Translations under genes and position numbers: made by a program
Notes under the pieces: generated by a model
Database searches by the model: none
What the model was told of the DNA's origin: nothing
Seen by the model: only the letters and a program-made list of their open reading frames with translations
Assembly: GCF_943193045.1 (NCBI RefSeq)
Contig: NZ_CALPCN010000004.1
Coordinates: 124,001-188,000, forward strand
DNA length: 64,000 bases
Origin: Pumilibacter muris
Lineage (GTDB): Bacteria; Bacillota; Clostridia; Christensenellales; Pumilibacteraceae
Reading direction: 5' to 3'
Shown: piece after piece, positions 26,711 to 33,770 of the stretch
Position numbering within the stretch: the first letter of the stretch is position 1
How the letters are laid out: each line of letters starts with the position of its first letter

Positions 26711-27037
26711 ACCCGCCCATGACGAAGGGGCTTTACGGGAAGCCGAGAGTTTTCGGCTCGCCGCAGTAGCTTTGCGGGGAACGCGGGGGTCGCATCACCG
26801 AGCGGGGATTGCTTTTTGCCTTATGCAGGCAGTGGCTTGCGTTCCGCTCTCGCGGCTTTATGGGTTATGGGCGGGATGGAATGGAGCGCATACCCGCAAC
26901 CGAGCGAATGGCAAAAGGAATAGTTTTTGCCGTTGCTCTTTGCGTTGTGCGTGGGTTTTCCTTTGGTTGCAAGTGAATTTTTGCGCGACGTCGCAGCGCA
27001 TCGGCGTGCGTTCACTCACTCGCGCGAGTGACTTTTT
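26711..27037. other. conserved non-coding region shared by P1 and P2
   Basis: About 325 bp closely matching 35474-35797 in P2 despite different flanking Rep genes. Contains AGCCGA..TCGGCT and GAGCGG..CCGCTC hairpins and ends in the palindrome TCACTCGCGCGAGTGA (27016-27031) followed by CTTTTT. Filamentous phages keep their minus origin and packaging signal in such an intergenic region, so this is the likely place for both. Reading frames here look spurious. Confidence 0.55.
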
Positions 27038-27525
27038 GGGTGACGTTTCCGGACTTCGAGCATAGTTTTTTCACTTGCTTTTTGCGGATTTCCGCTGTTT
27101 TTTAACGACTTTTTTCGCCTTTTTTCGTCCGCTTTGGCTACTTTTGCCGCCTTGCTTTTTTCCTTTTTTGCTATTTTCTTCGCTTTCGATTCGGCTTTGC
27201 GGCGGACTTTCTCGGCGGCAGAGTTTGCCTTTTTCTCCGCTTTACGGGCGGCAGTGAGCTTTTTGCGCGCCGTTTTCATTTCCCGCACTTTGTCTTTATG
27301 CTCCCATTTATCCGCCTTGCGAGTGTCTTTGTACTCCCATGCGGCTCTATATTCTTCCTGTTTCAGTCGAAGTTTTACTACGGCGTTTGCGGCATTTATG
27401 ACGGGCGTTTGCGACACGTTTAGTTGCTTATCCGTGATTGTGTCGTTGTCGCGTAGTTCGCCCTGCGTGCGAATCTGTCTGTAATGTTCTTCGGTTATTT
27501 TTGCTAATTCGTCAACTCGTAACAT
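27016..27525 (-). CDS. Lys/Ala-rich coiled-coil protein of P1 with frameshifted C-terminus
   Basis: 169 residues from ATG 27525, which follows the zot stop. The first about 135 residues match the 151-residue P2 protein (VDELAKITEEHYRQIRTQGELRDN, then a highly basic Lys/Ala/Glu helix). Near 27121-27130 P1 lacks one base relative to P2, so the tail changes from AKKAAKKQRKS to RRKKSLKNSG and runs on through the conserved palindrome. The basic helix resembles histone-H1-like tails and could bind phage DNA or the assembly site; function unknown. The P3 counterpart is the 78-residue protein at 51804, also directly after zot. Confidence 0.7.
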   Translation of the reverse strand: MLRVDELAKITEEHYRQIRTQGELRDNDTITDKQLNVSQTPVINAANAVVKLRLKQEEYRAAWEYKDTRKADKWEHKDKVREMKTARKKLTAARKAEKKANSAAEKVRRKAESKAKKIAKKEKSKAAKVAKADEKRRKKSLKNSGNPQKASEKTMLEVRKRHPKSHSRE

Positions 27526-27527
27526 AG

Positions 27528-28337
27528 CTACTTCCTTTTTTTGTAGTAGGTGTCGGGTACCGTGTAGTCGTGTTGGTCGTTGAAGTCTGCCACTTCGGCG
27601 CGCGTGTAGCCCGTAGGCACGGCGTGCCGAAGATTGAAACTTTCGTCCTCGTTGCCTTTTAAGAAAGCGGGGAAGAACGAGTAACTGTCGTAATGTTTGA
27701 AAATGTTGCCCGCGTACTCGAAACGCACTTTGTCGCCGCGCAAAATTTTGCTTTTGCCGCCCTCTATGAAAGCGATAGCGGCGGCAACGTTGTCCCATTG
27801 GTAGCAAGTCCACTGCGAACGCGTCACGCGTCTGCCCGTTTGCTCGTGTTCGAGCTCTTCCACAAAAATGACTTCGGCGGAAAGCTCGCGAATATTAAGG
27901 TCGATGAGTTTCGGGCGTTGCACGGATATTGTGATATTCAGCCTATAATGACGGTGCAACTCGTAAAACCGAGAAACGCAATCCGCAAGCCCCTTTTCAC
28001 GGCTGTTAAAATACTTTTGCGCCTCATCGAGAAAGATGTACGACGCGGGCGGCAGGAACATTGTGGGGTGGCTGTCGTTAAACAAGCCCAAATTAAAGCC
28101 GTTACACTCATAATTTGTTATGCTGCGATTCGGTCCCGTCATAATGGTATAATCTGCGAACGTCACATGGTCGGCGGGTGCCGTATACGAAAAGCCGCCC
28201 GCATTTAAGGGAGCAAGCAATTTGCGGCACTGCACCACGTCGCGGTGTGCCTGCGTCCCTTTCAAATGCGGTTCGGCAAAACAAGTCATAAGCGCCGTTT
28301 TTCCCGCGCCCGGCTCGCCGGATATTATGCGTATCAT
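27528..28337 (-). CDS. Zot/pI-type phage assembly ATPase of P1
   Basis: 269 residues from ATG 28337, overlapping the upstream gene by ATGA. Walker A GEPGAGKT (7-14); Walker B YIFLDEAQ (D104, E105) followed by KYFNSR, the hallmark of zonula-occludens-toxin-like ATPases. In filamentous phages pI sits at the inner membrane and drives extrusion and exchange of ssDNA-binding protein for coat. No clear membrane helix is seen in this version, so anchoring may come through the two-helix protein upstream. Strongly similar to P2 Zot and more distantly to P3 Zot. Confidence 0.9.
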   Translation of the reverse strand: MIRIISGEPGAGKTALMTCFAEPHLKGTQAHRDVVQCRKLLAPLNAGGFSYTAPADHVTFADYTIMTGPNRSITNYECNGFNLGLFNDSHPTMFLPPASYIFLDEAQKYFNSREKGLADCVSRFYELHRHYRLNITISVQRPKLIDLNIRELSAEVIFVEELEHEQTGRRVTRSQWTCYQWDNVAAAIAFIEGGKSKILRGDKVRFEYAGNIFKHYDSYSFFPAFLKGNEDESFNLRHAVPTGYTRAEVADFNDQHDYTVPDTYYKKRK

Positions 28338-29179
28338 TTTTTTGCAAAGAATAAAACAAGCAAACGAATCGCAAGAATTACGCCGAGAAAGACAATAATA
28401 CCCCAAAGCCAATCGGGAATAGAATCGAAGGCGCAACCTTTACCGTTTTTCATAGCGGACATAATACCCGCCCAATTATCCAACTTGAAATCGGGACTTG
28501 TAGGGTCGTCGCTGTCGGCGGGAATATCTTTTGTGAATAAGCGCACGTCCACTTCTTGCGTATATTTTAGCGGCATAACGTCTTTCCCCGAATTTTTTAT
28601 AAACGTTAAATTGAAACGACGCAACGACGCCCCTTGATTCAGTAAAGCGTATTGCATAAAGTTATAATAACTTTTGGGAATGCGAATCGCTTTGCCGTTT
28701 TCTTCCGTAAAATCTTCTTGCGACCACAAACGAGCGGCGTGAAAAATAGACTTTCTTTCATAGCGCACTTTGGTGAAAACGCTAACGAAAACGGGTTGAT
28801 TATTATATTTTATATCCACAAAAGTCAACAAAGCCGTCGCGTCGTGCGTTTTGTCCGACCAAACTGCCGTGCCCGACCAATCGCCCCAATTTTTTTCATA
28901 GTCGGGGTTTATAATTCCCGTAGACTGATTTGAAAGTTTAACTTCCATAAAGTAACCCGTCATGACGTCGGTGGAAAAGCATGTGCCGCTTGACGTCGTA
29001 TTCGGGTCATCGGGGTTTTCATACGGATTTTTACTTGCGTCCGTAAGAAGCGATTGTGCCGTATGCGTGGCAAATTCTTTTCCTGTGGGTTTGACTTTGC
29101 GGTAGACGAAAAATCCGCCCACCGCACAAGTCGCGCCCAGAATAAAGGCAATAACCGCCGTAATTATTCTGCGTATCAT
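28334..29179 (-). CDS. double-anchored membrane protein of P1 (pVI-like position)
   Basis: 281 residues from ATG 29179, immediately after the adhesin stop. N-terminal signal-anchor (about 5-26, IITAVIAFILGATCAVGGFF), an extracellular beta-rich domain of about 220 residues, and a C-terminal membrane helix with basic end (RLLVLFFAKK). It lies between the adhesin and zot, where Ff phages carry gene VI, so it may cap or anchor the virion tip. It is much larger than pVI (112 residues), and sequence gives no family. The P2 homologue (287 residues) is alike throughout. Confidence 0.7.
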   Translation of the reverse strand: MIRRIITAVIAFILGATCAVGGFFVYRKVKPTGKEFATHTAQSLLTDASKNPYENPDDPNTTSSGTCFSTDVMTGYFMEVKLSNQSTGIINPDYEKNWGDWSGTAVWSDKTHDATALLTFVDIKYNNQPVFVSVFTKVRYERKSIFHAARLWSQEDFTEENGKAIRIPKSYYNFMQYALLNQGASLRRFNLTFIKNSGKDVMPLKYTQEVDVRLFTKDIPADSDDPTSPDFKLDNWAGIMSAMKNGKGCAFDSIPDWLWGIIVFLGVILAIRLLVLFFAKK

Positions 29180-29181
29180 AG

Positions 29182-30288
29182 TTATTGCCCTCGTTTTACC
29201 GCCACTGCGATTGCCACGCCAGCCGTAATCATGAGCGCCGCAACAAAGCCCACAACCGTCCACAGCACCCATTCGTGCGTGCCGATATAGTCCCCGACTT
29301 TTTCCATGCCTGTGAGTTCATACACGAGCACTTGCGTGTCTTCGGTTATAGACGACGTTTTGCTTATGAGATACCCCGACACGTCTTTCACGCCGTAAGA
29401 CGCAATCTGCGCTTCTTCCATAGCGCTCACGAGCGTGGTGCCGTAAGGAACGGAAAGAGTGGTATACACTTCGTGGTTCGCGTTCATGAACGTAACGGTA
29501 TACATTTGTATATCCCAATGCGCCATTAAAGTAATGTTTTCCTTAATGCCCGCACCGTCGTATTTTGTTCCGTCCGACATAAACCACCCGACGAATTTAT
29601 AGCCCGTACGAGTGGGGGTAGGAGTGGGAGCCGCCGAATCCCAATTTACCGTTACGCTGTTTACCGAACTACCGCCCGTCGAATTGTATGTAACCGTATA
29701 GGTGTTGATTTCAAACTTCGGATACAATGTAGTATCCGCATAGATAGGCTCGCCGTTATACGGACGTGTAAGTTCTTCGTCGTAATACCACCCCACAAAG
29801 TGGTGCCCTTCTTTCACGGGGTCGGCGGGCAGGGGAACGGGCTTTTGTATAACCAAAATTTCGCTGTAAGACGTTCCCCAATAGGTGCCCGTAAACTCCA
29901 AAATAAACGACGCAGTGGAATACGAAAAACTTTCGGGAATGTTGAATACCCAAAAAGTGCCCGCTTTCAATGTGGTGGAATCCGCTTGCACATTGATTTG
30001 TTGCAAAAGTCGCCCTGCGCCGCGAATTTCACCCAATTGAGCCGCGCGCCAATTACACCCGTACAAGGCGATTTTATTATCTGACGAAACAATTACGTTT
30101 TCGGTTAGCGCAAAACTGACCGAATTTTCGCCTACTTGTGAAAATGTTCCGTGAATACCGTTTGCCGCCCGCGCTTCCGTTTTCGACATAAACGAAAGTG
30201 CCGCGACAAGTGCCAAAACCGCCATAGCACAAAACGCAACGATAACGCCGCGTCTTTTCATCTGTTTGCCCATAGTAAAGTGTTTCAT
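29182..30288 (-). CDS. pIII-like adhesin of P1 with InlB-type repeats
   Basis: 368 residues. Signal peptide (1-41, cleavage after EARA), a unique N-terminal domain (about 42-155), two Listeria-Bacteroides (Flg_new/InlB B-type) repeats (about 157-255; GHHFVGWYYDEEL, TGYKFVGWF), a further beta module, and a C-terminal helix with basic stop-transfer tail (AVAVKRGQ). This is the layout expected of a tip attachment protein anchored in the membrane before assembly. The signal peptide and stalk match P2 closely while the N-domain does not. It overlaps the 114-aa gene by ATGA. Receptor unknown. Confidence 0.82.
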   Translation of the reverse strand: MKHFTMGKQMKRRGVIVAFCAMAVLALVAALSFMSKTEARAANGIHGTFSQVGENSVSFALTENVIVSSDNKIALYGCNWRAAQLGEIRGAGRLLQQINVQADSTTLKAGTFWVFNIPESFSYSTASFILEFTGTYWGTSYSEILVIQKPVPLPADPVKEGHHFVGWYYDEELTRPYNGEPIYADTTLYPKFEINTYTVTYNSTGGSSVNSVTVNWDSAAPTPTPTRTGYKFVGWFMSDGTKYDGAGIKENITLMAHWDIQMYTVTFMNANHEVYTTLSVPYGTTLVSAMEEAQIASYGVKDVSGYLISKTSSITEDTQVLVYELTGMEKVGDYIGTHEWVLWTVVGFVAALMITAGVAIAVAVKRGQ

Positions 30289-30629
30289 TTTTTGCCCCCT
30301 TTTGCTTTAAAGCACTTTGCGCTGTCGCGCGCTTGGTCAAGCCGTCCTCTACGATACGCCTTTTGCTCTTTTGTGAGCTCTTTCAAATTGCCGTTGTCGT
30401 CATACTTGAATTTGCCCTCGTTCGTCATGTGAGCGCCAACACGAAGCTCTTGCGCCGCTTTCGCAGTCTTGCCCGCAGGCGTCAAAAGCGTTTTTGTTAC
30501 GCCGTCGGAACACTCAATTTTCGTCCCGAGACGCACCCGTTCGCCGCCTTTGGTCTTGTTTACCGTGCTATACACGGGAGAAGTTTTCACTATCTCCGCT
30601 CGCCGTTTCGTTTCTTGATACTTCGGCAT
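30285..30629 (-). CDS. small basic protein of P1 preceding the adhesin
   Basis: 114 residues from ATG 30629 (AAAGGAAAG just upstream). Basic, no signal peptide or membrane helix. Ends LTKEQKAYRRGRLDQARDSA and a Lys/Gly tail; the P2 copy is nearly the same, and the P3 94-aa protein has a comparable LTDYEAGLRSGYLQCQSDHA segment, so the three are likely homologous and core to this phage group. Function unknown; a DNA-binding or assembly role is possible. Confidence 0.7.
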   Translation of the reverse strand: MPKYQETKRRAEIVKTSPVYSTVNKTKGGERVRLGTKIECSDGVTKTLLTPAGKTAKAAQELRVGAHMTNEGKFKYDDNGNLKELTKEQKAYRRGRLDQARDSAKCFKAKGGKK

Positions 30630-30793
30630 TTTCTTTCCTTTGCCCTTTTCCCCGTTGGGCGCGAGGTTTTTTATTAGTGCCGAGCACGAGGAACGACCTC
30701 GAATATGTTCGTAACAACTCGGCATAGGGGAGTGACACACCGTGCCGCTCCCGTTGGGGGTATTTATATAACCGTCGGAGGCAACCCGAACGA

Positions 30794-31120
30794 CTATATA
30801 TCCGAATTATCCTCGTAGTCCTCGATAGACACTTCGCGATTATCGTCTACAACATAGCGCTTGCCTTGCCAAACGAATGCCGTCAGTTTTTTGAACTCGC
30901 CGCTTATATCCATTTCGCCGAGTATTTTTATATCGGGCTTAAATAAATCCGCAAGTACAGTCGGAATCCATACGTCGGCGACGTCTACGTCTTCGTATAG
31001 TCCGTCTGCATCTTTGGGTACACTGTCGCCGAACGTGGTCATAAACAACATATGTTTTTTGCCTTTCTTGCTCGCTTTTGGGGCGCGTCCGATTGCAAAT
31101 AGGTCTACTCTTACTTTCAT
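30794..31120 (-). CDS. gene V-position protein of P1
   Basis: 108 residues, AAGGAG 10 nt before the ATG. Mixed beta-rich sequence with an acidic C-terminus (SIEDYEDNSDI), as in many single-stranded-DNA-binding proteins. It holds the place of gene V, upstream of the adhesin block, but its sequence does not resemble the proteins at this place in P2 (157 aa) or P3 (118 aa). ssDNA binding is inferred from position and tail only. The 165 bp between it and the next gene hold a 20-bp motif shared with P2 (30773-30792). Confidence 0.55.
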   Translation of the reverse strand: MKVRVDLFAIGRAPKASKKGKKHMLFMTTFGDSVPKDADGLYEDVDVADVWIPTVLADLFKPDIKILGEMDISGEFKKLTAFVWQGKRYVVDDNREVSIEDYEDNSDI

Positions 31121-31126
31121 AATTTT

Positions 31127-31309
31127 TTAACTCCTTGTAATTTGATTTTTTTGTGGCGATATTAGTTTTCCGCCGTTCAGTTTGTAACAGTCTTGCCGCC
31201 GAACTTTGCCAAGTCCGACACGCAATAACGCTTCGGCATTTATGCCGATTACACATTTTGCCCGAAGATTGCATATTGTACAATCTATGGGGCGGGTGAT
31301 TTTTGCCAT
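31127..31309 (-). CDS. small Cys-containing protein of P1
   Basis: 60 residues with CTICNLRAKC near the N-terminus, then one distal Cys; possible zinc knuckle. The ribosome site is weak. It lies 6 bp before the gene V-position gene in the same direction. P2 has a 65-residue Cys-rich protein in the same neighbourhood (39649-39846). No family recognised. Confidence 0.5.
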   Translation of the reverse strand: MAKITRPIDCTICNLRAKCVIGINAEALLRVGLGKVRRQDCYKLNGGKLISPQKNQITRS

Positions 31310-31339
31310 TACCTAAATACCCCCGTATTTATTTGCTAT

Positions 31340-31355
31340 CTGCCGCTTTCGGCAG
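31340..31355. repeat. conserved leader hairpin of P1
   Basis: CTGCCG/CGGCAG with a 4-nt loop inside the block TTTGCTATCTGCCG...CGGCAGGTGTAGCCG, which recurs at 40355 in P2, upstream of the gene V-position genes in both. Possible translational or transcriptional control element of the late operon. Confidence 0.5.
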
Positions 31356-31506
31356 GTGTAGCCGTATGTGATTTTCGTTGTGCTGCATCGATTCCGGAAC
31401 AAGCAACTTTTCACTCGCACAAGTGAATTTTCTCGCAACGTTCCCGGCGCATCGCGTGTGCGGATTCACTCACCGAATATCCGTTTGAACGCTTCGGTTA
31501 CTTCGT

Positions 31507-31596
31507 TTAGTGTCTTATATGCCGTTCGCTATACATACTCATGTGACATGCTACGCAGTTCTGCACCTTTTCCATTACTGTCTTTTCGTTTTCCAT
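31507..31596 (-). CDS. short early ORF of P1, possibly decayed
   Basis: 29 codons from an ATG with GGAGG upstream (MENEKTVMEKVQNCVACHMS). After the stop, another frame continues as AYKTLNEVTEAFKRIFGE, so a longer gene may have been broken. It is divergent from the P1 repressor across its operators, the same position as the 109-residue zinc protein of P2. The rest of 31356-31506 shows nothing recognisable. Confidence 0.35.
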   Translation of the reverse strand: MENEKTVMEKVQNCVACHMSMYSERHIRH

Positions 31597-31620
31597 TTTC
31601 GTTGCCTCCATAAAATCATA

Positions 31621-31687
31621 AAACACGAATCGTGTTTTTATATATTATAACGCACGATACGTATTTTGTCAAGACACAATACGTATT
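31621..31687. promoter_or_regulatory. operator cluster of the P1 repressor
   Basis: Three related half-palindromic sites: AAACACGAATCGTGTTT (31621-31637), GCACGATACGTAT (31652) and ACACAATACGTAT (31674). They fill the divergent promoter gap between the early leftward gene and the rightward XRE gene. Confidence 0.6.
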
Positions 31688-31705
31688 TTCTGTTAAAATA
31701 TTTAC

Positions 31706-32086
31706 ATGAAGACATTCATATCCAAATTAAAGGAACTTCGAGAAGAAAAAGGCATACAACAAAAGGAGTTAGCCGAAATTCTGAATGTCAGCAAATCGAC
31801 TGTAAGCGGGTGGGAAGTCGGACGAAATGAACCCAACCAAGAAATGCTTATAAAAATTGCCACTTACTTCGATGTCACCACAGATTTTCTTTTAGGTAAA
31901 GAAGACGACTTCGGAAACGTCACGCTAACGTCGGGTGACGTTTTGGGCAACAATAACACCGTAAACAGTAACAACACAATACACGCCCGTTCTGCAACGC
32001 TCTCGCCGTTTGACTCCGAACTTCTCCGCAAATATCACTCCGCCCCCGCAGAGCTCCGCAAAGCCATAGACAAGTTGCTGTCGTAA
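31706..32086 (+). CDS. XRE-family prophage repressor of P1
   Basis: 126 residues. HTH_3 domain (residues 4-60; IQQKELAEILNVSKSTVSGWE), then FDVTTDFLLGKEDDFGN, an Asn/Thr-rich GNNNTVNSNN stretch, and an alpha-helical tail LSPFDSELLRKYHSAP shared with the P2 repressor. No Shine-Dalgarno sequence precedes the ATG, so the message may be leaderless. It reads opposite to the phage operon and is presumed to keep it silent. The DNA-recognition helices of P1 and P2 differ, as do their operators, so each prophage should have its own immunity. Confidence 0.8.
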   Translation: MKTFISKLKELREEKGIQQKELAEILNVSKSTVSGWEVGRNEPNQEMLIKIATYFDVTTDFLLGKEDDFGNVTLTSGDVLGNNNTVNSNNTIHARSATLSPFDSELLRKYHSAPAELRKAIDKLLS

Positions 32087-32103
32087 GGTATCAAATTGTC
32101 CGC

Positions 32104-32142
32104 TTGACAAATACTATATACTGTGGTACAATTATACCACAG
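32104..32142 (+). promoter_or_regulatory. autoregulated promoter of the P1 toxin-antitoxin operon
   Basis: TTGACA (32104-32109), 17 bp, TACAAT (32127-32132). The palindrome CTGTGGTA/TACCACAG (32121-32142) covers the -10 box, as expected for repression by the antitoxin complex. Confidence 0.8.
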
Positions 32143-32165
32143 GCGGATATGGAGGTAATGAAATT

Positions 32166-32432
32166 ATGTCACAAATTATTCCGATACGCGATTTGAAAAA
32201 CACGTCGGCAATATCCGAACTTTGCAATGCGTCTAACGAGCCTATATTTGTAACGAAAAACGGCTACGGAGATATGGTTATTATGAATATGGACGTATAC
32301 AATCAAACAATGGCGCGTTTGTTTGTGTACGACAAACTCAAAGAAGCGGAAGACGAATTGAAAAACGGTGCAACGGGAGTTCCTGCCGCCGAATTTTTGG
32401 CAAATTTAAGAGCGCAATATGAAAAATTATAA
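32166..32432 (+). CDS. Phd/YefM-type antitoxin
   Basis: 88 residues with GGAGG upstream. The N-terminal Phd/YefM fold reads IIPIRDLKNTSAISELCNASNEPIFVTKNGYGDMVIMN and would bind DNA at the operator over its own promoter. The C-terminal part (about 55-88) wraps the toxin. It overlaps the toxin gene by 14 bp. It lies at the far right end of P1 next to the attachment site, so the pair would penalise loss of the prophage and might also restrict competing phages (inference). Confidence 0.87.
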   Translation: MSQIIPIRDLKNTSAISELCNASNEPIFVTKNGYGDMVIMNMDVYNQTMARLFVYDKLKEAEDELKNGATGVPAAEFLANLRAQYEKL

Positions 32433-32754
32433 TGTAATAATTCAGCCGATTGCGCAAAGAGATATGCAGAATATCGGCGATTATATTGCGCACACGTTAT
32501 ATAATCCAGAGGCGGCAGTTAAACTGATTGACGCATTTATCGAGCAATTCAATCGCATAGCAAACTTTCCGATGAGCGGTAAACCGTTAGAATACGATTT
32601 ACCGTTGGAATACAAATATTTGCAGGCGTTCGTCGAAAAATACATAATCTTTTATACGGTGAACGAAAAAACCGAAACCGCAACAATCATGCGTATTTTA
32701 TACGGTGGCTCCGATTATATTGCGCGCTTACTTTCGGATTCTAAAAAACAATAA
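32419..32754 (+). CDS. RelE/ParE-family toxin
   Basis: 111 residues. RelE/ParE fold: IIQPIAQRDMQNIGDYIAHTLYNPEAA at the N-terminus and YIIFYTVNEKTETATIMRILYGG in the C-terminal strands, matching the group paired with Phd/YefM antitoxins. RelE members cut ribosome-bound mRNA while ParE members poison gyrase; sequence alone does not decide. The stop is followed by a hairpin and then attR only 30 bp away. Confidence 0.85.
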   Translation: MKNYNVIIQPIAQRDMQNIGDYIAHTLYNPEAAVKLIDAFIEQFNRIANFPMSGKPLEYDLPLEYKYLQAFVEKYIIFYTVNEKTETATIMRILYGGSDYIARLLSDSKKQ

Positions 32755-32777
32755 AAAAAAGCGCCATATTTTGGCGC
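32753..32777 (-). terminator. right-end hairpin of P1
   Basis: GCGCCA/TGGCGC with a 5-nt loop, preceded on the plus strand by eight A, so on the minus strand it is a classic terminator. Nearly the same element ends P2 (42894-42916). In the circular phage it would stop the integrase message after it crosses attP. Confidence 0.7.
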
Positions 32778-32783
32778 ATAATT

Positions 32784-32831
32784 TTCGGGACCAAGAGGTC
32801 GTGGGTTCAAGTCCCGTCACCTCGACCACAG
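32784..32831 (+). repeat. attachment core copy 2 (P1/P2 junction)
   Basis: Exact 48-bp copy of the tRNA-Pro 3' part plus CACAG. It lacks the tRNA 5' half, so it is not a tRNA gene. It is attR of P1 and attL of P2 at once. Confidence 0.92.
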
Positions 32832-32834
32832 AAA

Positions 32835-32856
32835 CGTCGCAGAGCGGCGTTTTTTT
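32835..32856 (+). terminator. left-end terminator of P2
   Basis: CGTCGC-AGA-GCGGCG then seven T; same element as at the P1 left end (24536-24557). Confidence 0.75.
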
Positions 32857-32857
32857 G

Positions 32858-33760
32858 TTAGGAGCGGGAAAGAAAGTCGTCGAGTTTGCGGGCTTCGGAA
32901 TCGTTGAGTTTTTGTGAAACGTGGGTGTAAATATCGGCTGTGGTGTCTATTTCGGAGTGACCGAGCCACGTTTGCACTACTTTTAGTGGAATTTCGGCTT
33001 CTAAACAGCGAGTGGCGAACGTGTGACGCAGGTCGTGCAACTTGTGCGCGGGACAAAAATCTTTGAAAACGTGCGTAGGGTAATCGGGGCGGAACGGGAA
33101 GAAGAACCCGAACGGAGAGGGCGTCAAATCAGCCAAGAGGTCGGCAACCGAGCGGAAAAGGGGAATAACCCTATCGGATAAATCGGTTTTTGTGCCGCGA
33201 ATATGTAGGCGGTTGTTTTCGTAGTCCACGTCGTCCGTTTTCAGAGCGAGAGCCTCGCCGCGCCTGCACCCCGTGAACAGAAGAAACAAAAAGAATTTTT
33301 CGAGCCTGTGCTTTTTTATGCGGTTCACAAAGTCGGCAAGTTCGTCGGAAGTAAGAGCGGCGCCGACGTGCCGCTTGTGCGGGGGAATGGAAACGGCGGA
33401 CATGGGATTATCTCGCAAGAGCTTTAATGCGCAAGCGGTTTTATAGCTGCCGTTCAGAACGTCGAACACCGTTTTGCGTGTGCGGGTTGCGGGAATGGAA
33501 AGCAAAAACTTTTGCAGTTGCAAGCCGTCGAGCCTATCGAGCGGAACGTCGGGCAGTCCGTTTTTTATATGTACCCGCACGGCAACGTCGAGAGCATAGA
33601 GCGTTATGGGCTTTACTTTGGGGGCTTTGTACGTTTGCAGCCATTCGTCAAGCCATGCGTGCAGGGTATATTTGCAGGGCGATGCCGCCGATGAGAGCGC
33701 GGCAAGCACAAGATTGAGTTTTTCGTTGAGTTCGGCAACGTTTTTTTCCAAATCAGACAT
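32858..33760 (-). CDS. tyrosine recombinase integrase of P2
   Basis: 300 residues with R166, H242-x-x-R245, H268 and Y278 all present. It matches the P1 integrase except at residues 2, 7, 27, 32 and 67, so both elements would use the same tRNA-Pro core and could each excise the other or the whole pair. It stands 10 bp after rep in the same leftward unit. Confidence 0.93.
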   Translation of the reverse strand: MSDLEKNVAELNEKLNLVLAALSSAASPCKYTLHAWLDEWLQTYKAPKVKPITLYALDVAVRVHIKNGLPDVPLDRLDGLQLQKFLLSIPATRTRKTVFDVLNGSYKTACALKLLRDNPMSAVSIPPHKRHVGAALTSDELADFVNRIKKHRLEKFFLFLLFTGCRRGEALALKTDDVDYENNRLHIRGTKTDLSDRVIPLFRSVADLLADLTPSPFGFFFPFRPDYPTHVFKDFCPAHKLHDLRHTFATRCLEAEIPLKVVQTWLGHSEIDTTADIYTHVSQKLNDSEARKLDDFLSRS

Positions 33761-33770
33761 ACACAGAACC

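Larger units (their letters stand above)
24485..32831. mobile_element. inovirus-like prophage P1
   Basis: About 8.3 kb between two 48-bp attachment repeats. Leftward structural and replication module (gene V-like, basic 114-aa protein, adhesin, anchored protein, Zot, Lys-rich protein, origin region, HUH Rep, integrase), with a rightward repressor and toxin-antitoxin pair at the distal end. Zot plus HUH Rep plus a signal-peptide/C-terminal-anchor adhesin is the filamentous phage signature; lack of a secretin fits a Gram-positive host. No obvious pVIII-type coat gene. Confidence 0.85.

Noticed and set aside
26821-27015. Open frame conserved between P1 and P2 in the non-coding block (CAATSRKNSLA type product)
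   Set aside because: Conserved only because the DNA is conserved; GTG/weak start without ribosome site, hairpins throughout, different lengths in the two copies, no protein character.
32784-32831. Second tRNA-Pro gene
   Set aside because: Only the 3' part of the tRNA is present; no 5' acceptor strand or D arm. It is an attachment-site duplicate, as is 42923-42970.
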